Assembly (NCBI RefSeq): GCF_017942085.1 | Contig: NZ_JAGKSP010000001.1 | Span: 1 to 64,000 of the forward strand | Source of the DNA: Paenibacillus lignilyticus | Lineage (GTDB): Bacteria > Bacillota > Bacilli > Paenibacillales > Paenibacillaceae | Reading direction: 5' to 3' | DNA length: 64,000 nucleotides | Part shown: piece by piece, positions 25,797 through 34,824 of the stretch | How the letters are laid out: each line of letters begins with the position of its first letter | Numbering within the stretch: position 1 is the first letter of the stretch | Program-made: the position numbers and the translations under genes | The notes under the pieces: generated by a model | What the model was told of the DNA's origin: nothing | The model's database searches: none | What the model saw: only the letters and a program-made list of their open reading frames with translations

Positions 25797-27644
25797 CTAT
25801 TCCACTGCAAATAGATATGGATAAAGCGGTTGTCCGCCTTCGTGTACTTCAAGCTCTGCATGCGCAAAGGTATCGGTTACCCATTGCACGAATTCCGCAG
25901 TTACCGCTGCGTCTGCTTGTTCGCCTGTGAGAATCGTAACCAGCTCACCGCCGTCTTCAAGCATTCTGGCGAGCAGCTCCCGGCAAGTTTCCTGTAAGCT
26001 CGGGGAAGCCGTCACAATGGCTTTCTCCATGATGCCGATATAATCGCCTTCATGAATCGTAATGCCGTCGATCGAAGTATTCCGTACCGCATTCGTTACT
26101 TGGCCCGAACGTACCTGCTTCGCAGCTTCGCCCATCGCTTCCGTATTCTCTTCTGCAGTACCGTCTTCCTTAAAGGCCAGGACAGCTGCCAGACCCTGCG
26201 GGATATTCTTCGTTTGGATAACGGTTACATTCCGCTCGCATAGTTCTGCGGCTTGCTGCGCAGCCAAGATGATGTTGCCGTTATTCGGCAGTAAATAGAT
26301 ATGCTCGGCCGACAGCGATTCGATCGCATTGACGAAATCCTCCGTCGATGGGTTCATCGATTGTCCGCCGGATAGCACGACATCCACATTGTTATCCATG
26401 AAGATCGATGCAATCCCTTCGCCCATAGCGACTGCAATGATGCCGAATGCTGCCCACTCATGAGCCGATTCCGCCGTGATGGACGCTGCCGGCGTGCCTG
26501 TCAGCACTTCCGAAACCGCAAGACCAAGCGCAGCTTCCTCTACGATTGCCGTTTCCTTCAATGGATCCTCTTGGATTGCAGGTGTTGTTGATGAGCTGCT
26601 GTTTAAATGAGCGGCTTCTTCATGAAGAAGCTCACGATGCTGCTCGCGCATATTAAGAATATGAATTTCAGTTAGCTCTCCGTAGGGCAGCGCGTAATTC
26701 AGCACATCCCCCGGTTTGCGCGTATGAACATGAACTTTAATGATTTCATCGTCCGCAATGACAAGAATCGAATCCCCGTCCCTGCTTAGCATGCCTTTGA
26801 ACAAAGCTTCATCGAAGCGAAGTGCATTGCGAGCCGCGAGCTTTCGATTAATGAAAAATTCCATATCGTATAAAAATTCAATATTCTCGGTTTCCAAGCG
26901 CGATTGCGCGCTGGATAGCACTTGGTTGGGACGCGGAACCGATGGTGCCGGTACAGCCTTCATTGCCGGGAACAGCTCAGGTGATGCTGCCTCCGAACCG
27001 AAATGGCTGTCATCCGCAGAGCCCACGTTTTCGTTTAATGCCTGTAGGAAACCCTCATAAATACATACAAGTCCCTGACCGCCGGAATCCACTACACCTA
27101 CTTGTTTAAGTACCGGCAGTAAATCAGGTGTACGTGCAAGCGATTCATTTGATTTGGTAACAACCTCGCGCATCATCTCTGTCATATCTGTCGTGCGCTT
27201 GGCGATCGACACTGCATGTTTAGCCGTATCTTTCGCGACGGTTAGAATCGTCCCTTCAACCGGCTTGACGACAGCCTTGTAAGCCATGTCTACACCGTTC
27301 TGAAGTGCTGCAGCAAACTGCACCGGATCGATCTGATCCGAGTTGACGATACTTTTGGCGAACCCCCGGAATAACTGTGACAAAATAACGCCGGAATTCC
27401 CGCGTGCACCCATCAGCAATCCCTTAGAAAGCGCTTCCGCAACTTTGCCTATTGCTGGGGAGGATTTGCTCTGCAGCTCGCGTTTTCCTGACGTCATCGT
27501 TAAATTCATATTCGTCCCGGTATCACCGTCCGGAACCGGGAACACATTCAGCGCATTGATGCGCTCAACATTTCTTTGCAAACTTTCCGCTCCGCTCAGT
27601 ACCATACTCGCAAAGTCTGAGCCGTTAATAAAGCGTTTAATCAA
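25797..27644 (-). CDS. fakA: DAK2-domain fatty acid kinase (YloV/FakA)
   Basis: 615 aa. The N-terminal DAK2 (DhaL-like) nucleotide-binding domain has the Mg2+-binding aspartates in NVFPVPDGDTGTNMNLT and a GARGNSGVILSQLFRG motif; a middle and a C-terminal domain (EGDYIGIMEKAIVTASPS, LTGEQADAAVTAEFV) follow, as in FakA. It has a Ser/Pro/Thr-rich insert near residue 345-365 (HLNSSSSTTPAIQEDP). The first codon is TTG (27644), with GGAAGGGG about 9 bases upstream. It sits between the Asp23-family gene and degV, as yloU-yloV in Bacillus. Confidence 0.93.
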   Translation of the reverse strand: MIKRFINGSDFASMVLSGAESLQRNVERINALNVFPVPDGDTGTNMNLTMTSGKRELQSKSSPAIGKVAEALSKGLLMGARGNSGVILSQLFRGFAKSIVNSDQIDPVQFAAALQNGVDMAYKAVVKPVEGTILTVAKDTAKHAVSIAKRTTDMTEMMREVVTKSNESLARTPDLLPVLKQVGVVDSGGQGLVCIYEGFLQALNENVGSADDSHFGSEAASPELFPAMKAVPAPSVPRPNQVLSSAQSRLETENIEFLYDMEFFINRKLAARNALRFDEALFKGMLSRDGDSILVIADDEIIKVHVHTRKPGDVLNYALPYGELTEIHILNMREQHRELLHEEAAHLNSSSSTTPAIQEDPLKETAIVEEAALGLAVSEVLTGTPAASITAESAHEWAAFGIIAVAMGEGIASIFMDNNVDVVLSGGQSMNPSTEDFVNAIESLSAEHIYLLPNNGNIILAAQQAAELCERNVTVIQTKNIPQGLAAVLAFKEDGTAEENTEAMGEAAKQVRSGQVTNAVRNTSIDGITIHEGDYIGIMEKAIVTASPSLQETCRELLARMLEDGGELVTILTGEQADAAVTAEFVQWVTDTFAHAELEVHEGGQPLYPYLFAVE

Positions 27645-27659
27645 ACGTATTACCCCTTC

Positions 27660-28019
27660 CTACCGAGATACCCGTACGCCCTGGACAAAAATATTGATGA
27701 CGTCTACCTTGACGCCGATGACCTCATTCATCACATATTTCACTTTCGACTGAATATTATGTGCGACCTCGGAAATTTTTGTGCCGTAGCTAACGATGAT
27801 GTACAAATCAATGTGTAAGTAGTCGTTCTCTCGGTGGACTTCAACACCGCGCGATAAATTATCTCGACCAAGCAGCTCGGCAATGCCGTCTTTCAGCTGC
27901 TTTCTTGAAGCCATACCTACCAGTCCATAACAATCCAGTGCCGCTGAGCCGGCAAGAACGGAGATAACATGGTCGGTTATGAATACATTGCCTAATTCCG
28001 AATTAATCTGCAGGGGCAT
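27660..28019 (-). CDS. Asp23/Gls24 family protein (YloU)
   Basis: 118 aa of Asp23/Gls24 type: GNVFITDHVISVLAGSAAL, a charged middle (GRDNLSRGVEVHRENDYLHI) and the C-terminal segment KYVMNEVIGVKVDVINIFVQGVR. These proteins are small, abundant and linked to envelope stress or to the membrane in other Firmicutes. The start MPLQINSEL (28019) has AAGGAG 10 bases upstream; the longer frame adds six residues without support. First gene of the yloU-fakA-degV-recG run, divergent from rpmB. Confidence 0.9.
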   Translation of the reverse strand: MPLQINSELGNVFITDHVISVLAGSAALDCYGLVGMASRKQLKDGIAELLGRDNLSRGVEVHRENDYLHIDLYIIVSYGTKISEVAHNIQSKVKYVMNEVIGVKVDVINIFVQGVRVSR

Positions 28020-28165
28020 GGAAAACCACTCCTTCACCGTTATTATTATGGACTAAACAACATTGTACTATAAATAATGACGATTTTGAAGCCCAATGCC
28101 CATTTTACGACCATTTTCTGCATTTTAAGCGCTTTATATACCTTAGGGATGGAATCTTCAAATGC

Positions 28166-28194
28166 TTGATGAATGTGATTTGTTATGTTATTAT
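28166..28194 (+). promoter_or_regulatory. Sigma-A promoter of rpmB
   Basis: -35 TTGATG (28166-28171), exactly 17 bases, -10 TATTAT (28189-28194), about 48 bases before the rpmB start. Confidence 0.7.
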
Positions 28195-28241
28195 ATTGGA
28201 GTCTGTTTATTTGCAGTGATTCTTCAAGGGAGGTGTATTTC

Positions 28242-28430
28242 ATGTCTCGCAAATGTTTCATTACTGGCAAAGGTCCAGGGGTAGGCAATCATGTTTCGCA
28301 CGCTAACAACAAAACTCGCCGCACTTGGGGCGTTAACGTTCAAAAAGTTAGAATTCTTGTTGACGGCAAACCAAAACGTGTTTATGTCAGCACTCGTGCT
28401 CTGAAAGCCGGCAAAGTGACTCGTGTATAA
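28242..28430 (+). CDS. rpmB: 50S ribosomal protein L28
   Basis: 62 aa, start [20 protein letters not shown] and an ending [14 protein letters not shown] typical of L28. Only one cysteine (C5) is present in the place where zinc-binding L28 paralogues have CxxC pairs, so this is the non-zinc form. AAGGGAGG lies 8 bases before the ATG. It is the only plus-strand gene in the whole remA-recG block, transcribed alone from the promoter at 28166. Confidence 0.96.
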   Translation: MSRKCFITGKGPGVGNHVSHANNKTRRTWGVNVQKVRILVDGKPKRVYVSTRALKAGKVTRV

Positions 28431-28448
28431 CGGCATTAAGCCATGGAC

Positions 28449-28480
28449 AAAAAGCACCTGATTCCATCAGGTGCTTTTTT
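28449..28480. terminator. Bidirectional terminator between rpmB and spoVM
   Basis: AAAAAGCACCTGAT...ATCAGGTGCTTTTTT: a 9-10 bp stem with A-run on the left and T-run on the right. It can end rpmB on the plus strand and spoVM on the minus strand. Confidence 0.92.
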
Positions 28481-28580
28481 GCATGTCTAGGCACAGGAGG
28501 GACCAAATGCTGTGCTCTGTGCTCAGGATGCTGCATGTCGAACCGTTCCTTAGCGCGACTTCATACCTTGCCAGCAGCCG

Positions 28581-28661
28581 CTAGTTCTTTTGGAACGTAT
28601 TCAGAATCGCCTTCACGAAGCCACCCAAAAACTTCGGCAGCTTGATCGTGTAAAATTTCAT
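28581..28661 (-). CDS. spoVM: Stage V sporulation protein M, 26 aa
   Basis: A 26-residue frame starting MKFYTIKLPKFLGGFVKAIL and ending NTFQKN. This is the amphipathic curvature-sensing helix that localises to the outer forespore membrane and anchors SpoIVA for coat and cortex assembly. The N-terminal MKFYTIKLPKFLGG is characteristic, with the proline at position 9 that is critical in Bacillus. AGGAGGGG sits 7 bases before the ATG. The position, beside rpmB, is conserved in Bacillales. A 78-codon frame that overlaps it in another frame (28561-28797) is a shadow. A sigma-E promoter is expected upstream but I cannot point to one. Confidence 0.96.
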   Translation of the reverse strand: MKFYTIKLPKFLGGFVKAILNTFQKN

Positions 28662-28802
28662 GCTCCACCCCTCCTAAGAGTTTTGCCTCAGCAAAACCGT
28701 TCATAAGCATAAGCTCTAGTTTTGCATGTGCGTGTGCGTGAGCAAAACGTTCTTCGTATGCTGAATAAACATCCGTAACGGTCCTCTCAGCCTTCATCAG
28801 AC

Positions 28803-28840
28803 AAATAAAAAAGGCTACAAGAACGTTCGTTCATGTAACC
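28803..28840 (-). terminator. Terminator of the rsgA-rpe-membrane protein run
   Basis: GGTTACATGAACG pairs with CGTTCTTGTAGCC (two mismatches) at 28813-28840, followed on the minus strand by TTTTTTATTT. Confidence 0.8.
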
Positions 28841-28893
28841 ATCCTATGCGATCTATGTTTGTCCTATTCCAAACAAGGGGTCATCCGCCGGCT

Positions 28894-29163
28894 CTAGGCA
28901 GTAGTCATTGGATGCGCCCTAGCGTAAAGCACAACGGCGATCACAATGGTAAAGAACAGAAAGAACAGCAACGACATCACACCAAATACGATTCGCGACC
29001 GCAATGATGTAAACCGCTTAAAATAGAAGATTGCAATAACCAGTGCAAGAATGGAGAACAGAAAATTGACGCCGGTCTTTACATTCGGAAATATCGCCAG
29101 CATCAGTCCGCAGCCCATACTGAACAGCGTGCATAGCAGACCTTTCTTTAACCAATCGGGCAT
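28894..29163 (-). CDS. Small integral membrane protein, 89 aa, unknown
   Basis: Three hydrophobic helices can be seen: about 9-24 (LLCTLFSMGCGLMLAI), 31-48 (VNFLFSILALVIAIFYF) and 58-81 (IVFGVMSLLFFLFFTIVIAVVL). Positive residues (KR, RSR) lie between helices 2 and 3. AGGAGG precedes the ATG. It starts 14 bases after rpe and ends before a terminator, in the position where Bacillus has thiN. No family recognised. Confidence 0.75.
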   Translation of the reverse strand: MPDWLKKGLLCTLFSMGCGLMLAIFPNVKTGVNFLFSILALVIAIFYFKRFTSLRSRIVFGVMSLLFFLFFTIVIAVVLYARAHPMTTA

Positions 29164-29177
29164 CTTTAGTCGTCCTC

Positions 29178-29822
29178 CTAACGCAGTGCTGAAATAGCCG
29201 CTGCGCGATCCTGTTCAGTGAATACGGCATTGCCGGCAACGAATACATCAGCACCCGCTTCTCTGACAAGCTTCGCAGTCGTTGCGTTAATGCCGCCATC
29301 GACCTGGATGAGCATGTCTCCAAGACCGCGTGATTCAAGCAGCCCACGCAGCTGGCGGATCTTCTGCAGAGATTGAGGAATGAACTGCTGTCCCCCGAAG
29401 CCCGGGTTTACGGTCATAATTAACACCATATCCAGATCGTCCAGCACATTCTCCAGCACGTTAATCGGCGTAGCCGGATTCAGCGCAACGCCGACAGGCA
29501 ATCCGGCTTCTTTGATTTGGTGAATAACGCGGTGCAAATGAACGCATGCCTCGGCATGTACCGTAATACGGTCAGCTCCTGCAGCCACATAAGACGCAAT
29601 GTGCAGCTCCGGACGCTCGATCATCAGATGCACATCGAACACAAGCTTCGTGGATGGACGAACGGCGCTAATGACCAGGGGGCCAAACGTCAGTGTCGGG
29701 ACGAAATGGCCGTCCATGACATCAATATGAATCCAATCCGCTCCGGCACGCTCCACGTCTTTGATTTCGTCTGCAAGTGTCGCAAAATTAGCCGACAATA
29801 TCGATGGTGCTATGATAGACAT
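29178..29822 (-). CDS. rpe: Ribulose-phosphate 3-epimerase
   Basis: TIM-barrel epimerase of the pentose phosphate pathway interconverting ribulose-5-P and xylulose-5-P. The metal ligands and acid/base residues are visible: S8 region [12 protein letters not shown] and D of [20 protein letters not shown] in FDVHLMIE, and D in [11 protein letters not shown]. 214 aa is normal. The ATG is immediately after the rsgA stop. Same order prkC-rsgA-rpe as in Bacillus. Confidence 0.97.
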   Translation of the reverse strand: MSIIAPSILSANFATLADEIKDVERAGADWIHIDVMDGHFVPTLTFGPLVISAVRPSTKLVFDVHLMIERPELHIASYVAAGADRITVHAEACVHLHRVIHQIKEAGLPVGVALNPATPINVLENVLDDLDMVLIMTVNPGFGGQQFIPQSLQKIRQLRGLLESRGLGDMLIQVDGGINATTAKLVREAGADVFVAGNAVFTEQDRAAAISALR

Positions 29823-29823
29823 T

Positions 29824-30777
29824 TCAGTACCTCCGCTTTTTCTCTTTCATTTCCTCCATGAACAGCACGTAATTGCTATGGCGGCTGGGCGCGATTTCCC
29901 CGCGCTCCAGCGCTTCCAGCACCGCGCATTCCGGTTCATGAATATGTGTGCAGCCGCGGAATTTGCATCCCGAAGAAAGCTCGCGCATCTCCCTGAAACA
30001 AGTTCCTAATTCTTCGATGCCAAGCTCGGCAAAATCAAGCTGGCTAAAGCCGGGTGTATCCGCAACATAACCGCCGCCAATGTCGACAAGCTCTACATGG
30101 CGGGTAGTATGTTTACCGCGGCCAAGTCGGCTACTGATAGCGTTTGTCTCGAGCGTGAGACCGGGTACGAGCGCATTAAGCAGCGAAGACTTCCCAACAC
30201 CCGATTGACCGGCGAACACCGCCAGATGGCCTTGCAGGCGCTCTGACAGTGCCGGGGTTCCCTCCCCTTGCCTTGAGCTCGTCACCAGAACCTCGTATCC
30301 GATCGGCTGATAAATGCGAAGCACGTCGCTCATGGCAGTACGTGCTTCCTCTGAATCCTCGCCGTCCTCAGCGAGATCCTGCTTGCTAAGGCAAAGTACC
30401 GCTTGGATGCCGGCATGCTCAATATGAACAAGAAACTTATCAAGAAGCTGCAGGTTCAGCGCCGGCTCCGTCACCGAGAAGACCAGTACGGCAAGATCAA
30501 TATTCACGACAGGCGGCCGAATCAGCTCCGAGCTGCGCGGCAGAATTCGGTTTACGGCTCCTTCGCCGTTCTCCGTCTCTTCATATGCGACAACATCACC
30601 TACGAGCGGCGATTCGCCGCGTTTCTTGAAGATGCCGCGGGCTCTGCACTGGATCGGCGCTACATCTGAGGCAGCATCGAGCGGCCTTACATAATAATAG
30701 CCGCTCAACGCTTTGACGATTCTTCCTGTCAACTCGGTCTTGTTATTGGACGGTCTCGTTTGTGGTCGTATTGCCAT
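29824..30777 (-). CDS. rsgA: Ribosome small-subunit GTPase RsgA
   Basis: Circularly permuted GTPase for 30S maturation. N-terminal OB fold (about 10-90), then the permuted G motifs: CLSKQDL (G4, Ser in place of the usual Asn/Thr), [17 protein letters not shown] (G1), [11 protein letters not shown] (G3). The C-terminal zinc knuckle is [14 protein letters not shown]. The start MAIRPQT (30777) has GAGGAG 10 bases upstream and overlaps the end of prkC by 35 bases; the longer frame adds a 28-residue Arg/Lys tail that is only prkC read in another frame. 317 aa. Confidence 0.95.
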   Translation of the reverse strand: MAIRPQTRPSNNKTELTGRIVKALSGYYYVRPLDAASDVAPIQCRARGIFKKRGESPLVGDVVAYEETENGEGAVNRILPRSSELIRPPVVNIDLAVLVFSVTEPALNLQLLDKFLVHIEHAGIQAVLCLSKQDLAEDGEDSEEARTAMSDVLRIYQPIGYEVLVTSSRQGEGTPALSERLQGHLAVFAGQSGVGKSSLLNALVPGLTLETNAISSRLGRGKHTTRHVELVDIGGGYVADTPGFSQLDFAELGIEELGTCFREMRELSSGCKFRGCTHIHEPECAVLEALERGEIAPSRHSNYVLFMEEMKEKKRRY

Positions 30778-32875
30778 CAGTCGGATTCTCCTCAGTTTGC
30801 GCCGGCTGATCTGCCGGCGGCGTTTCAGTGCCTGGGACCGTTTCCGGCGCTCCAGTTTCACCTGATTTTACATCTTCATACGTTTTGGAGAAGGTGTCGG
30901 TAAATTGATTGTCTCGATAAATGGTAACCATCGCTTCCGTGTTCGGATCGAGCACGACCTTAACCGGGAAGGACTGCGTATCTTTAATTTTCCGTTTACC
31001 CCACTCAATATTCTCACCGCGGGCATCGGTATACGTAATGCGAATTTCGCTCGTTTTGCCGGCCACCGCCGGTGAAATGACGATATTGAACGTGTATTCG
31101 ATCGCTTCCTCCGGCAATCCGGAGCTAACCGTTAGTGTGATATCGGCTCCCTCGGATACAGGTGCCTCGGGATCGAAAGGATACTGTGCAATAACGGTGC
31201 CTTTCTCTTTGTAGCTTGGTTCACGTACGATGTCGGCCTCGTTAATTTTAAGACCTTTGGACTTGATGAGCGCAATTGCATCTTTCTCCGACTTATCAAT
31301 CAATTTCGGCATCGGGAACGTTTCTTTCCCTTGGCTGACCGTTAAATTGAATTTCACCGTCTTCGGATCAAATTCGGCGCCTTCCTCAGGGCTCTGTTCC
31401 AATACGGTACCAGGTGTCTCATCGCTGAAAATTTCATCTTTGGTAATGCTGTCTTGGGCTACGCCCAGAGCAACCAGCGCTGCGACCGTATCTTCATAAG
31501 ACTTGCCCGCGTAGTTGCTGGCCGTCGCCAGCTTCGGCCCTTTACTAACGTACAGCTTTATGAATGAGCCTACCTTCACCCGTTGATTCGGTTTCGATTG
31601 CTCATAGACGATGTCCTTCGCAACCCCTTCTTTATCGGTATAAATCGAGGGCTCTTCCACTTTGAGGCCGGCCCCTTCCAGCGTGGTGCGGGCTTCCGCT
31701 TCCGTCATGTTGACCACATACGGCACATCTACCTCTTCAATATCGAACCAGCTTAGAACGGTCATGGCCCCCCAATAAACAAGAGCAATGATAATCAATG
31801 TTGATGCCACCGTCACGACAGGCTTGACCCATCTGCGTTTGCGCGGCTCCTCTTCAAGACCGCTTGAATTCCAACGATCCTGATCCGACTGATCGGCTGA
31901 TATTTTCGCTTTCTCAATCGGTGCGCCATTCTGCTCGGTTCTTACACTCGAAATCGTGTCTGTCATCGTATCGGCAATGCTGCCGCGAATGGCAGGCATG
32001 ACACGGGTCTCGTCAAAATCCGAATTAGCGAATGTAGCCTTCGGCTCTTTCAACCGCTCAGGCTGCAAGCAAGTTTCCAGATCGAGGAGCATCTCCTTGG
32101 CGGACGCGTATCGTTCACCCGGATTCTTCCGCATCGCGCGCAAAATGACATTCTCTACACTTTGCGGTATGTACGGGTTAATGGTTCTTGGCTCGGCGAA
32201 CGTTTCTTGCAAATGCTTCAGCGCTACGCTGATCGGGCTCTCACCTAAGAAAGGCAGCTTTCCCGTCACCATTTGGTACAGCACGATGCCAAGCGAATAC
32301 AAGTCGGACTTCTCTCCGGTTACGACACCTTTCGCATGTTCCGGTGAGAAATAATGGACAGAGCCCACCACAGAACCGGTTTGGGTAATCGTCGAAGAGG
32401 TTACCGCGCGTGCAATGCCGAAATCGGTTACTTTCACGCGTCCATTCTTACCGATGAGTATATTATGTGGTTTGATATCACGATGAATGATTTGATTATA
32501 ATGCGCGTGCTCAAGTGCATCGCAAATTTGAATGGCTATACGAACGGCTTCCTCCGTTTGCAAAGGTGCGCGTTCTTTTATGATCTCATTAAGATTGTTG
32601 CCTTCAACGTACTCCATCACGATGTAATGCGTATCATCTTCTTGTCCAACATCATAGATGCTTACGACATTGGAATGCGACAAAGAGGCAGCCGATTGCG
32701 CCTCGCGTCTGAAGCGACGAATAAACTCCTCGTCATGTACAAACTGCTGACGCAGCACTTTAACCGCAACATTACGATTGAGCAGGATATCGTGGGCTTT
32801 ATAAACAAGCGCCATCCCGCCTCCGCCGATGCGCGTAATAATTTCATATCTTCCGCCTAATTCATGTCCTATCAT
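30743..32875 (-). CDS. prkC: Ser/Thr protein kinase with PASTA domains
   Basis: Membrane-spanning Hanks-type kinase that senses muropeptides and triggers spore germination and stationary-phase signalling in Bacillus. The kinase domain (1 to about 270) has the Gly-rich loop IGGGGMALVYKA, catalytic lysine K39 in VAVKVL, HRDIKPHN (D133) and DFG (D151 in VTDFGIARA). A juxtamembrane region with Thr-rich segments is followed by one TM helix (about 350-372, VVTVASTLIIIALVYWGAM). Then come three PASTA repeats (about 378-590) and an outer Pro/Thr/Glu-rich tail. The ATG at 32875 has GAGGGG upstream; 710 aa. The phosphatase gene is directly upstream. Confidence 0.96.
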   Translation of the reverse strand: MIGHELGGRYEIITRIGGGGMALVYKAHDILLNRNVAVKVLRQQFVHDEEFIRRFRREAQSAASLSHSNVVSIYDVGQEDDTHYIVMEYVEGNNLNEIIKERAPLQTEEAVRIAIQICDALEHAHYNQIIHRDIKPHNILIGKNGRVKVTDFGIARAVTSSTITQTGSVVGSVHYFSPEHAKGVVTGEKSDLYSLGIVLYQMVTGKLPFLGESPISVALKHLQETFAEPRTINPYIPQSVENVILRAMRKNPGERYASAKEMLLDLETCLQPERLKEPKATFANSDFDETRVMPAIRGSIADTMTDTISSVRTEQNGAPIEKAKISADQSDQDRWNSSGLEEEPRKRRWVKPVVTVASTLIIIALVYWGAMTVLSWFDIEEVDVPYVVNMTEAEARTTLEGAGLKVEEPSIYTDKEGVAKDIVYEQSKPNQRVKVGSFIKLYVSKGPKLATASNYAGKSYEDTVAALVALGVAQDSITKDEIFSDETPGTVLEQSPEEGAEFDPKTVKFNLTVSQGKETFPMPKLIDKSEKDAIALIKSKGLKINEADIVREPSYKEKGTVIAQYPFDPEAPVSEGADITLTVSSGLPEEAIEYTFNIVISPAVAGKTSEIRITYTDARGENIEWGKRKIKDTQSFPVKVVLDPNTEAMVTIYRDNQFTDTFSKTYEDVKSGETGAPETVPGTETPPADQPAQTEENPTDGNTTTNETVQ

Positions 32876-32880
32876 GTCGA

Positions 32881-33636
32881 TCACCCCTCGAGCTCTGTGT
32901 CTTCGGCATGATGCAGCAGCACTACTGTAATATTGTCGTCTCCGCCGGCTTCCAATGCCAGCTGAACGAGCCGATCTGCTTTTTGATCCAAATTGAGATC
33001 ATCCTGCCCTAATGTCTCCATGATTGCCGAAGTACTCGCCATAGTCGTCAGCCCATCGCTGCATAACATAAGCAAATCACCGGCTCGCCAGGACGTGCAA
33101 ATGATATCTACTTCAACCTCTTCATCTGTGCCGAGTGCACGCGTAATGACATTCCTTCTCGGATGGACCGCCGCTTCTTCAAGCGTGATCTGACCCGATT
33201 TCACCAGTTCTTGAACAAGCGTATGATCCTCAGTCAGCTGAGTCAGTACGCCTTCTCTCCATTTGTAAACCCGGCTGTCCCCGATATGACCGATGACTCC
33301 GTTATCGTCTTGTATAAGTGCGGCAACTACTGTTGTTCCCATATTATGAAATTGCTCGTTATTGGACGCCATGTCAAAAACAACTTCGTTCGCTTGCAGA
33401 ATAGCCTGGCTCATCAGCAGCTTACGCTCTTCCAAAGACAGCGCAGCAGAAACGCCCTGGAGCGCCTCCCGGAAGGTATCTACCGCCAACTGGCTTGCCA
33501 CTTCACCTGCTTTGTGACCGCCCATGCCATCGGCAACTATGGCCACAGTCAGGCCGAACTCGTAAGAGTCCGACCAAGCCGTGTCTTCATTAATGGATCG
33601 AATACGCCCAACATCGCTCCGATAAGCGATTTTCAC
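32881..33636 (-). CDS. prpC: PP2C-type Ser/Thr phosphatase (PrpC/Stp)
   Basis: Reverses PrkC phosphorylation. PP2C motifs: NEDTAWSD (motif 1, metal Asp), VADGMGGHKAGEVAS, GDSRVYKWREG, DHTLVQELVKSG, LCSDGLTTMAS and GGDDNITVVLL. 251 aa. Start codon GTG (33636) after GGGGTGATGAGTT. It ends 5 bases before prkC, an arrangement conserved in Firmicutes. Confidence 0.96.
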   Translation of the reverse strand: MKIAYRSDVGRIRSINEDTAWSDSYEFGLTVAIVADGMGGHKAGEVASQLAVDTFREALQGVSAALSLEERKLLMSQAILQANEVVFDMASNNEQFHNMGTTVVAALIQDDNGVIGHIGDSRVYKWREGVLTQLTEDHTLVQELVKSGQITLEEAAVHPRRNVITRALGTDEEVEVDIICTSWRAGDLLMLCSDGLTTMASTSAIMETLGQDDLNLDQKADRLVQLALEAGGDDNITVVLLHHAEDTELEG

Positions 33637-33642
33637 AACTCA

Positions 33643-34689
33643 TCACCCCGCCGTAGACTCCATATGTTTAGCACGTAGTTGTCCGCAAGCTGCTGCAATG
33701 TCATGACCTTGTTCTCTGCGGATGGTGGCATTGATATTGTTCTTCTCCAGAATGCGGTGGAACTCGAAAATCTGCTCGCGCGGGGTCCGCACATAGTCGC
33801 GCTCCGGCACATGGTTGACCGGAATCAAATTCACGTGGCAAAGCATGCCTTTCAGTACGTCCGCCAGCTCTTGAGCATGCTCGCTTTGATCATTCACGCT
33901 GCCGATTAATGCATACTCAAACGTGATTCGGCGGCCGGTCTTGGCGATATAGTAGCGGCAAGCTTCCATCACTTCTTCGAACGGGAAGCGGCGGTTAACC
34001 GGCATCAGCTTCGAACGGAGCTTATCGTTAGGCGCGTGAATGGAAATCGCCAAATTGATCTGCGTGTTCTCTTCGGCGAATTTGTACATGCTTGGCACGA
34101 TGCCGCTTGTCGAAACCGTAATGTGACGCTGGCCGATATTCAGCCCTTTCTCGTGAATCATGTTGCGAAGGAACGTCATTGTCGCGTCATAGTTCTCGAA
34201 CGGCTCACCGGAACCCATGATGACGATGCTCGATACGCGTTCTTTCGTCGCGTCAAGCATTTGCTGAGCAACGACTACTTGCGCCACGATTTCACCGGCC
34301 GTTAGGTTGCGTTTCAGACCGCCAAGCGTCGAAGCACAGAACGTGCAGCCGATCCGGCAGCCGACCTGCGTCGTCACACAGATGCTGTTTCCGTAGTTGT
34401 GACGCATAATAACCGTTTCGATCGCATGATTGTCATGCAGACCGAATAGGAACTTCACCGTACCGTCCTTCGATTCGAATTTCGTAATCTCAGTTAACGT
34501 AACGAACGCAAATTGCTCCTCCAGCTTCTGGCGGAGCCCCTTCGAGAGATTGCTCATCTCTTCAAAACTCTTCACACGTTTCGCATAAAGCCACTCAAAC
34601 AGCTGCGTGCCACGGAAAGCGGGCTCGCCATTCTCTTTCATCCAGTCTTGCAATTGATCTAACGTATAGTCGTAGATGAACGGTTTCAT
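33643..34689 (-). CDS. rlmN: Dual-specificity rRNA/tRNA m2A methyltransferase RlmN
   Basis: Radical SAM enzyme methylating C2 of A2503 in 23S rRNA and A37 in some tRNAs. The [4Fe-4S] motif is [14 protein letters not shown] (CxxxCxxC); the mechanistic cysteine near the C-terminus is in [12 protein letters not shown]. The ATG at 34689 has AGGTG 9 bases upstream, giving 348 aa; nine extra codons upstream are unsupported. It lies next to prpC as in Bacillus (yloN). Confidence 0.96.
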   Translation of the reverse strand: MKPFIYDYTLDQLQDWMKENGEPAFRGTQLFEWLYAKRVKSFEEMSNLSKGLRQKLEEQFAFVTLTEITKFESKDGTVKFLFGLHDNHAIETVIMRHNYGNSICVTTQVGCRIGCTFCASTLGGLKRNLTAGEIVAQVVVAQQMLDATKERVSSIVIMGSGEPFENYDATMTFLRNMIHEKGLNIGQRHITVSTSGIVPSMYKFAEENTQINLAISIHAPNDKLRSKLMPVNRRFPFEEVMEACRYYIAKTGRRITFEYALIGSVNDQSEHAQELADVLKGMLCHVNLIPVNHVPERDYVRTPREQIFEFHRILEKNNINATIRREQGHDIAAACGQLRAKHMESTAG

Positions 34690-34765
34690 CGTTTTTACAC
34701 CTGTTTCTTTTATCAAAATATGTGCTGAGCCCTCTTGATAGGAGTGCCCCTGATTATTTTACCAC

Positions 34766-34806
34766 AAACGCCCATAACAGGCCACTTGATGCTGTCATGG
34801 GCGTTT
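34766..34806. terminator. Terminator after rsmB
   Basis: AAACGCCCAT...ATGGGCGTTT, 34766-34775 with 34797-34806, with a second inner pairing ACAGGC/GCTGT. The T-run is stronger on the plus strand; on the minus strand it is TTTGTGG. Confidence 0.65.
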
Positions 34807-34824
34807 TTTACGGTTTGTAACGGT

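Noticed and set aside
28507-28584. 25-codon plus-strand frame after AGGAGGG
   Set aside because: Good spacing, but no homology and it runs over the end of spoVM; chance is likely.
28561-28797. 78-codon minus-strand frame overlapping spoVM
   Set aside because: spoVM is in another frame with a better ribosome binding site and clear identity.
29824-30777. Loss of GTPase function in RsgA from the SKQD motif
   Set aside because: Substitution of the first residue of NKxD is common in this family; other motifs are intact.
30777-30861. N-terminal extension of RsgA
   Set aside because: The 28 extra residues are only the end of prkC in another frame, and the ribosome binding site fits the ATG at 30777.
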